Shown here one piece after another: positions 56,101 through 64,000 of a stretch of DNA of 64,000 nucleotides; position 1 is the first letter of the stretch, and the number at the start of each line of letters is the position of its first letter. Below the pieces are notes generated by a model, which worked only from the letters and a program-made list of their open reading frames with translations, made no database searches and was not told the origin of the DNA. The stretch is taken from assembly GCA_018881555.1 (NCBI GenBank), contig JACAXG010000060.1:1550001-1614000 (forward strand), written 5' to 3'. The DNA comes from Amblyornis subalaris. Taxonomy: Eukaryota > Chordata > Aves > Passeriformes > Ptilonorhynchidae. Made by a program: the position numbers and the translations under genes.

Positions 56101-58591
56101 TCCTGGCTCCAGTGGCCCCTGGCATCCTGGCCCAGTGGCCAATGCTTGGGGCTGAGGAGCTGGGTGCCAAGCAGTGTCAGCCAGCACCTGTGCAGTGGTG
56201 CTTGCTGGACACTGGGGATGGCTGCTCGTGAAGCTGTGGAGAGCAGCTTGTGTGGCCCAGCCTTCTACCTCCTGGCAGCTCCTGGAACACAGACAGGGGC
56301 AGCTGCCAACTGAGTCCGTGCAGGAAGGGGACTCAGCACCTTTGTCTNTGCATGACCTGAAAGGAAAGGCTATTAATCCTATCTTAGACCCTGTGGTCTT
56401 TTTTCTGCACCTCCGGAAAACTTGACATTAAGAACAGAAGATTCTATGGAGCAGGGCAGGGGAGGAGAGGAAGCAATGTATTATCTCCCTGCATGAGACA
56501 TCACTGGTCCAGGCCTTGGGCTGCCACCTGGGGAGTGCTGTGGTGGTGGGCAAGCGCAGTCCGTGCCGGCTGGCTGTCCTCTCACCTTGTCCCTGGGAAC
56601 TTATCCCTGGAAGGCAGATAGCAGAGCAGCAGCCCTGCAGCCCAGAGCTCAGATGCAGCCTGGCTAATGAGACTGCAGGGAGGGATTTACAAGTTTGTTA
56701 GTGGGAGAAGGAAAAAAGACAGTAGAAATGAAGGATGTGAGTGGCCCATCTGTGGCTGGGAGTGCCTGTGGACAGGTGTTGCCTGGAGTCTGCATCAGCC
56801 TTTCACCACAGAGCTGCAGAGAGTCTGTTGGATACCATGGTCTGCGAGTACAGTTTTCCTCTGCTACTAGCTGTAAACCAGGACAGCCAATGGACTCTGA
56901 TTTACTGTTTTGTGCTGCAATGGCAGTTCCCCTCCCCAGTGTCAGTTCTCTCTCCTTTGCCTACCCAGATCAGGCAAGTCTGCAGAGCTGCTATGCTTGC
57001 AGGGCTCTGCCCACTCCCACCACCCCACAGCCATTGCTGGCCAGTGCAGTTGTGTTGCTGCTCTGCAATATGGAGCAAGATGTCCCAAAAGCCACTTATT
57101 CCTCATCTGCCATCTGAGGACAGCATGTTGCTCCCGGCAGGGCCACCTCGACCTGTCCTCCTGCCCCAGACACGGACAGCAGTGGCTCTGCTGCACATGG
57201 TGCAAACTGTCTGCCTGCAGATCTGCCCGCCCCTTTGGCACACACAACTCATGGAAACTGAGCCAAACTGTGGAAAGCAAGAGCAGAGTGGCACCAGCAG
57301 TGGCAGTGGCATGTGTTGCACGACAAGCTGCAGAGCTTCATCTGTCCTGGCATGCAGAGCACACTGCAGAGTAACGCCCTGCTGGCACCGTCACCACCAC
57401 CCTCCTGTGCACAGGCTCTGGTGGAGCAGCCCTGAGACTCCCATCCCCAGAAGGAGCAGCAGTGTAACAGGAAAGGGAACAGAGCTNGGCTCTAGCCTTT
57501 AATTTTCTCTGGTTTGGAGGGCCATGTCTCTGGTCCTGCAAGGAATTGCTCTTTTAGAGGAAAGAGCTGTATGAAACTTCATGACCTTCCTAATGTAAGA
57601 TATTGTCTGATCTGAAAAAGTGAGCAGAAATCATTGCAGCACTGTGTTGAGGGGCACNGGCAGATGCTTCTCAGTTTGGCAAGTTTCCCTGGACTGCTTG
57701 TGTTAGTGCTGCAGAGCTTTCCCGGCCAATTCCTGCTGGAAGACTGGTACAGTGCAATTCATTAGACCAGATGGAGATGTCTACACCTCCTCCTAACCTA
57801 CACATCCGAACCAGGGTGGGTGAACCACACCCTATAAATGCTGTGGACTGTGACTCTGAGCACCGTGAGCAGCACAGAGGCAAGTGCCCAGAAGTGTTTC
57901 AGGCTGAGTGAAATGGCTCTGCCCAGCAGAGAAGGCTGCATCTTACACATAGTGCAGCTTATCCAGCTGGTCAGGATAAGGTCTTGCTTCATAGGCATAT
58001 GCTTTGGTTTTGAGCATGATTGTTTCCACAATAGCCAATGCATTAAGCCCAACACAGGCTACACATGTTACTGAAGGAGGACTGGCAAGGGGAGGTAATA
58101 GAGTGACTTAGAGAAACTAGATCTCCACAGGGTGCTTCCAGAATGAGTGATTAAATCCAGAACCTATGGAAAAGCAGCCTCATTTTTCATGAAGGTGGGA
58201 CATCTGTAAATTCTCCCCCGGAGGAGCACTGGAGAAGACTATTCCCAGGAAACAGGAGTTTTTATCCTAAGTGAGAGCAGACATCAAAGCAAGTGAACAG
58301 CTGAATGCAGTGCTGCAGAGCCAGTGTGTTTATGGCAGAGTTCTCAAAGAAGGACACATGGCACTGAACTGCACAGAGGTTTGCAAGTAAGACAGGAACA
58401 GCCAAAGTGAGTGATGAGGGTGACGGGCATCTTTCTGGGGGGAAAAAAGAGCCTGGTGTGCTTACCTTGTAGAGAGCAGACATTGAGGCAGAGCCCACCA
58501 CCAGGGCTATCCCAATAACGGAGTGGCTGTGAAACCCATCGGCATATGTCATCATAACTATCCCTGCAATAGCAAATATAGCAGCCACGAT
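52896..58591 (-). CDS. SLC35F3: SLC35F3: solute carrier family 35 member F3, 3' part (4 coding exons)
   Basis: The product is a multi-pass transporter of the drug/metabolite (EamA/SLC35) superfamily, reported in the literature as a probable thiamine transporter. Four exons on the - strand (58591-58466, 56036-55844, 54291-54202, 53140-52896) join in frame to 217 residues plus stop, roughly the C-terminal half of the protein. Several membrane helices are visible, e.g. IVAAIFAIAGIVMMTYADGF, LFLSVLAVFNVLFVTCIPVI, TYPTLISLGIVLSVPVNA and VIAIIIIGLGFLLLLL, then a basic C-terminal tail facing the cytosol. I choose F3 over the similar F4 because of synteny with COA6 and TARBP1. Earlier exons are not in the window. 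Confidence 0.93.
54202..54291 (-). CDS. SLC35F3: SLC35F3 exon (penultimate)
   Basis: - strand acceptor ttcctacttcag, donor AATGCAG|gtaaga, phase 1 to 1. It encodes FNILLNFGIAITYPTLISLG and the rest of that transmembrane pair. Confidence 0.94.
54778..54814. repeat. Direct repeat of attataatatca in SLC35F3 intron
   Basis: The exact 12-mer attataatatca occurs at 54778-54789 and 54803-54814, with a 25-base period and partly similar flanks. Confidence 0.7.
55844..56036 (-). CDS. SLC35F3: SLC35F3 exon (antepenultimate)
   Basis: - strand acceptor cctcttttag, donor TTATTGA|gtgagt, phase 0 to 1. It encodes VLFKLLLGSAKFGEAALF, a hydrophobic helix, YFTKVEYWSSFDIIPWGNLC and a second helix. Confidence 0.94.
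58466..58591 (-). CDS. SLC35F3: SLC35F3 exon (first one visible in window)
   Basis: On the - strand the acceptor reads ttggggac...caaccag (pyrimidine-poor close to the AG) and the donor CTACAAG|gtaagc. It gives 42 codons, phase 0 to 0. It encodes IVAAIFAIAGIVMMTYADGF, HSHS, then a second helix ending SMSALYK. Confidence 0.94.
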
Positions 58592-61500
58592 CTGGTTGGG
58601 GACAAAGACAGAAAGCAAGAAAGTGTTACTAGACAACCCCCACGACGGAGAAACAGGCAGGCAGATTTATATGAGCGCAGTACTTCTGCATCATCTGCTT
58701 ATGTAGAAAATAGTAGCAAGCCTGGGCTGATACCCAGGGAGCTGATGCTGCCTGCCCTCGTGGTTTCCCTGGCTGCAGGGAAGCTGCAGGCAGAGCTGCA
58801 AAGGAGCGGCTGCCCCGGGTGTGTGCAGCAGGCCAGACCGCAGGGCTCAGTGCCTCCGACTGGGCTGAGGTGGCGATTTAATCTCTGTCACTGAGCCTCC
58901 CCATCAGTGGGTCCCTGCAGCCTGTGCGTGACAATCATACACAAGTAATAACCCCCTGGAACTTGCAGAAAAGGCTTCGAGTCCTGTTGAAGTTTTGCAG
59001 GAAAAAGGTTATAGAAATAAACAGGGGAATAAAACTCATGCAACTACTTTCCAGTCTAGACGTGTCATTTCAGAGAGTAGAAGGAGGTTTATTCAGCCAG
59101 CCAAGCACACTGCAATGCCTGAGGGGCATCTCCCAAATGGAGGGAGCATTCACAAAGGCAGGAGACAGGCTGCCCTCGATTTAGCAGGGTCAGCAAGAGA
59201 CCTCTGGCTTCTTTGGGATTGTCCTGCCAGATACCTTCAGCCTCCCAGGGTGGTAATTCTGGGGTGAACACGGGTTTCTGCATGCTCATGCCTTCTGGCT
59301 CTGCAGGGGTGCAATGGATGCCCTGCTTAGACCACATGCCTTTTGGGTGAACAGTCATGATGNTGCTTCTAAGATGAGTGGGATATAAGTTTATTTTGAT
59401 CCACAGCTGAGTAAGTGCCAGCAAACTTTCCCCTTTCCCAGGGCCAGACTAGGGTTTTAAGCCCCATCCACAGGCTGAAGCTGCCTACACATCCACATGC
59501 CGCTTCTCATCCTTCCTGTTCCCCACCAGAGATACTGGGGCTGCAGTGAAGATGCAGGGGGAAAGTCTGTGTGCCAAGCTCTGCTGCTGCCTGATGAGCA
59601 AGATGTGGCAAGGTAGCCCCTTTACCAGCTGCAGGTCCCCATCCCAGCAGCACCAGCATCATCTCCCCTGGGTTGAGCTGGTGCCAGGGGACACCTATAA
59701 ACCAGACAATCATCCAGCAGATCCCTCCTGCACACTGACATCAACACCTTCAATTTCCCCTAACAGAAAAATGCCCCATTTCTGCAAACAAAACCTTATC
59801 AATTTCTCCACAAGTGTTGCTGTATAATGGCAGGGTGGCATAAGGGTAGAAGAAAGTCCAAATCAGAAGAATGCTGATTTATGACCTGATCAGGGTGGAG
59901 CCCAGTACAAGCTGCAGAGGCTGGGTATACACGCTGCAGATTTGGAGAGGTTCAGATACAGCATCGTGGCTTGCAGCCCTGTTGGCATCTGGTCTCTCCA
60001 TGCACAGCTGTGGGGCATCATTTCTAAAGTGAAGTTTTCTGGTGGTGTAACTGGGCCCTATGGTCCTGGACAGGCTTCTTTTTAAGGCAAGGAGAAAACC
60101 CCGCCCTTGCATGGCTCTACAGCAATGTGGGGCTGTTTCAGACAGGCAGCCCTAAAGGAGTTCAGCAGTTCTCTCACCGGTGTGCTGATGCTTGTCAAAT
60201 AAAAATTCAGACACTCTATGTGGCTTCAGAGGCACAAGAAAAAAGGTCATTGAATGAGACTAGTATGAGGCAGGTGCAGAACAAGGAAAAAGAGAATTGT
60301 CTTCACCCAACACATAATTAAGTGAAGCTTTGCTGTTGCACACTGTGGATGTGAAAAGTTTACAAGGATAAGCTCATGGAAGAAGAAAAGATCCATCAAT
60401 GACTATTAGCTACAGAAACACTGCTTCCATCTCAGGAAGTCCTTGAACCTCAAACTGTGGAGGCTGGAAAGTCTCATGAGGAAATACCATTATAGGCTTT
60501 TCCTATTTAGACAGATTTTTCTAGGTGTCCACTACACACAGCTGCTGGAGGCAGGCTTCTGGGGCAGAGGCATCTTTGCTCTGATTTACTATAGCCTTTT
60601 GGAGAGCTCAAAGATACATGGCTCAGGCTTATCTGAAAGACGGCAACTCCATACCTTCCTTCAACATCACCCGTGCCACAGACCAGGTGACAAAAAGTGG
60701 AAGATGTAGCATTTCCTGTAGCATCTGCTCCAGGTGTGGCTGTCCTGTGAGCTGCAGGGGGCTTGTCCAGCCTTCACTGGAGAGCCAAGGGGAACTACAG
60801 CCACATGCCAGGCTGTGGCATCCAGCTGGTACCTCCAGGTGCATCGGCAAAGGAAGCCTGACCCAACCTCTGTGGGCAGCTGTAATGCCTCTACACTGGA
60901 AACTTGGAAGGCGCTTTAATGGAACTGCAGAATGAAATGTCCTCAGTTTTGCTTTTAATGTCGGGAGCTGATCAACTTCAGAGCACCTTCCAAGAGACTG
61001 TGTCTTTCCCTGGTTGGAAAGGAAGGCTACAGTTTGAGGTGTGATAGTATATTTATTTCCAAGTCCCACAGGCAGATGTGCTTGTCTATATGTTATGTAC
61101 ACAGGAGGCACTTGCAAGCGATGTCTCTCTTGGAGCCTGAGCTGTTTTATTCACTGTAGCATCGAGGGGAACACCGAAGTCAAAGATCAAAGCAAATAAA
61201 TGCAGTCTGCAAACAGTTCTGCTGGGGCAGAGGTCCTTGCCTCTTCCATCAAGCATGTCACAAGTGTCAGATGAGTCCTGGCCTCACCTCGCAGTCTCCT
61301 GTCGACATGCCAGGGGTGTCACATACGCCTTCTCTCCAAGCCTTTCAGCCTGTCTATCAAGCACGTAGTTAGTGCCGGTGACAGGCTGCTCGCACACCAC
61401 AGCGCCCGCAGATGTCACAGCACTGCAGGGTTTGCAGAGGCAACGCTTCAGGCACTCACAGCTTCATTATGAGTGTGTCTTCTCTGACAGCTCACAGCCC

Positions 61501-64000
61501 CAGCGCTTGTTCTCTGGGCACAGTGAAGGGCAAGGGGGAAAAATGCATCTTCATTATGGGAGATGAAGGCACTTAAAAGTGCCTGAATGGCAAGGATAGG
61601 AACTTGTAGCTTGCTCTTACATTTAAATTCACGCCAAATTGTGATTTATGTGCTTATAGAGCTACTAGTTGCACTTCTGAAGGCCAAGTAGGATACTTGT
61701 ACTTGCCTAAACCCCACTGAGCTGCTGCCTTTCTCACCTGGCCTCTCCTTCAGTGGGCGTGAACAGGGATGCCCAAATGTGCAGTCAGAGCTTTGCTGTG
61801 GTACTATCCATCCTGCTGCACTGGTGTGGGATGGAGCAGGAGTGTGGGAAGGCACTTGCTGCAGGGCAAAGCACTGGCCCCCTTGCAGCCTTGTCTGCCA
61901 AATACCCTCTCAAAGGGTGCTTCTAAAAGGGTCAGCAGCTCTGACACAGCGTGGCCTCGAGGGATGCAGCCCCTCCCAGTCATGCAGTCACTCCCAGCCA
62001 AGTCCTAGCAGCTGTCCCTCCTTCTGGTTGCCGGTCCCAGGAAGAAGGCTGTGTGTTGGGATTCATCTTGAGGCTACCCCCCAGCACTGACACCCTTGCT
62101 GCCAGTTGCTTTTCACATGGGCTGTACAGAAAAGACAGGAAAGAGGGAAGAAAATGATTGTCTCCAGAGACTCCATGCTATGTCCCTCTGCAGACAGGAG
62201 TGCCCCAGCACTCCCAGTGTGTCACACAAAGCTGAGCGGTAGAACTGCTGTGCTGCCATGTGCCCTTCCAATCCCTAAGGACAAGTGCCTCCTTACTCTC
62301 ATATTGCCACAGGTCAAGATGCCACAACTACTCGAGCGAATAGTCCAGTCTGTCTGCAAGCCCCTTCTCCCTGCACACAGGTCCCTTGCTGGCCTGTCAG
62401 TTGGGAAGGAGACATCTGCATTCCTTCGTGGGTTCAGGAGACAGCTTGTTCCTTCTCAGGAAGCCCCCCTGCCACAACCTCGCCAATGCCAAGTGCCACA
62501 GTGAGGGGTGGGAACACATGGCAGGATCATCACACAGCCACCACTGCCCTGGCCCCTATTGTGGTTCTCTGCTTCGTTGCTGCTTTCCCAAAATAGTGAT
62601 GATTAGAAACAAAAGACAGCTGGACATGGCCAGGACCACCACTCAGGTCTGCTTTCCTTCTCCTTCCGCTCATTCTGCCCCTTTGAGAAGGGAGACATCC
62701 AGAACAGGATTCATCCCTCAGTGCATGTCACCTGCTATGGCACAAGACAACCTGCCCAAGAAGCTGCTGGACAGTCCCTGACCATCCTAGCTCTTCAATC
62801 AGGAGAGCATGAGAAGCACCTCTGCTCCAGCATGTACGTGCCCATGTGGGTATCCCTACACAGAAGGTTGGCTTCTTTCCATCCACACCACAGCCATATC
62901 CAGGGGNGAGAGATGGCACATTCAGACTGAGGAGCAAGCTGCAGGTGCAGACAGCAGTGGTCACCCCTCCATACACCATCTCTTCTGCTGTCCCACCAGT
63001 GCTGCAGCTGACAGTGCCACAAGAGAGATGAAGACCACAAAAATACCTCTTTTTTTTTTATTTTTCAAAATGGCCAGCACATCCAGCTATGATAACAATG
63101 AGACTTCCCTACCTCCAGGATCATTTCAGGATACCCTTGCTTCTGCACTCAAAAATCACAGTTAATTTGTTTTCAGGGTAGGGCTACTTGGGCGGGGGGG
63201 GTGGGCAGACACCAGCTGGCCATGCTGAGCTTTTGGCAGGTACATTTTGCAACCATTCCCCTGAGCAGCCTCTTGGCTGCCACCACCAAAAGGCTGGCCA
63301 AACTCTCCTGCCAAATTTTCCTGCCAGAGAGAAATACTTCCCGAAAAATTAACTCTCGGTTGCTCCACGTAACAACCTCCTCTTAGCACTCCCAGCCTGG
63401 GTGGGTGAGCAGGGAGCTCCTCAAGTGGTGGGCAGGAAGTAGGAATAATTACAATTATTGCTGTTGATCTTGATTATTAATTAATATTAATTGGTGCAGG
63501 AAGGCAGGAGGGACCCACTGGCACCTTTTACTTGCGGTTACTCCTGGACCTGGCAGGAGCTCCTTGGCTCCAGGGTGGTGGGTTACCCACCAACCCACTC
63601 TGCTGCCGAAGGACGCCACATGCTGAGGGCTGCAGAAAGGGCAGCAGGGTCAGCAGGGAGTTGAGGAATTTTCTGACAAACCCTCTGCAGGCAGCTCTGT
63701 TGCTGCTGCTGTGGAGGCGCTTGCGTGGAGTGTGGGATGTAAGCAAACATCTGTGGTGCCACCTGGAGAGCAGCCCACATCTGCTGGCCAGATGCAAGTC
63801 CCTGTGGACACCGATCCTCCATCAGTGACACATGCACACACACGTTTCGGCCACAGGTGGGCGAGGGCAGCCCAGCCCTCCCTCTCCTGTCNGCAGCTGC
63901 TGCTGCCCGACATGGATGCAAAAAGAAACTGTACCATCCTGCAAGCCTGCTGTCACACATAGAGAGGTGAGGGCCCTGTTAAATTCACAGACTGGGACCA
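58592..64000 (-). other. SLC35F3: SLC35F3 intron, continuing past the right edge
   Basis: No upstream SLC35F3 exon could be found here. The segment is fairly GC-rich and Cys/Pro-biased open frames occur on both strands, but none resembles a known protein. A G-rich tract at 63176-63205 is noted separately. Confidence 0.55.

Noticed and set aside
56695..57541. Group of long frames (up to 253 codons) in the intron between SLC35F3 exons
   Set aside because: Cys/His/Pro-biased translations on both strands, no motif, and located inside a well-defined intron.
61646..64000. Dense overlapping frames near the right edge, considered as possible SLC35F3 5' exons
   Set aside because: None encodes the hydrophobic helices expected before the exon at 58591, and none ends at a donor in matching phase.
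1..64000. CRISPR arrays, bacterial-type operons, tRNA or rRNA genes
   Set aside because: Spliced vertebrate genes dominate. No regularly spaced repeats and no cloverleaf or rRNA sequence were seen, though a dedicated scan was not possible.

Overview
The window is nuclear DNA from a vertebrate, almost certainly a bird. Three recognisable protein genes have GT-AG introns, and most introns are short (about 0.1 to 3 kb). There are almost no young interspersed repeats. One clear CR1 LINE tail is present, and CR1 is the dominant retroposon of birds and other sauropsids. The gene order SLC35F3 - COA6 - TARBP1 matches the order I know from human 1q42, read in the opposite direction. Isolated single N calls are scattered throughout. 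I cannot tell the bird order from sequence alone.

Layout from left to right. Positions 1 to about 4690 are intergenic DNA, with no gene I can support; by synteny it would lie between IRF2BP2 (outside the window) and TARBP1. A strong CpG island (about 4690-5720) holds the promoter and first coding exon of TARBP1. TARBP1 runs on the + strand from 4832 to 39379 and all 30 coding exons could be placed. Joined, they keep one frame and give 1584 codons plus stop. A short 3'UTR ends with a poly(A) signal near 39572. COA6 lies tail to tail with it on the - strand, with two coding exons (40593-40688 and 41795-41938) giving 79 residues and its own CpG-island promoter. About 9 kb of intergenic DNA follows. 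The 3' half of SLC35F3 is on the - strand: four coding exons between 52896 and 58591, plus a probable 3'UTR to about 51485. The rest, 58592-64000, is SLC35F3 intron, and the 5' exons lie beyond the right edge.

Functionally these are three unrelated housekeeping or transport genes that share a conserved neighbourhood. TARBP1 is the Trm3-type SPOUT methyltransferase for tRNA Gm18. COA6 is a mitochondrial intermembrane-space twin-cysteine protein for copper loading of cytochrome c oxidase. SLC35F3 is a drug/metabolite-superfamily membrane transporter.

I found no previously undescribed system. The most useful second-look items are a GC-AG intron in TARBP1, a tandem NAGNAG acceptor, a pair of near-perfect hairpins between COA6 and SLC35F3, a hairpin in the COA6 3'UTR, an open in-frame N-terminal extension of COA6, and an unidentified repeat present in two TARBP1 introns.
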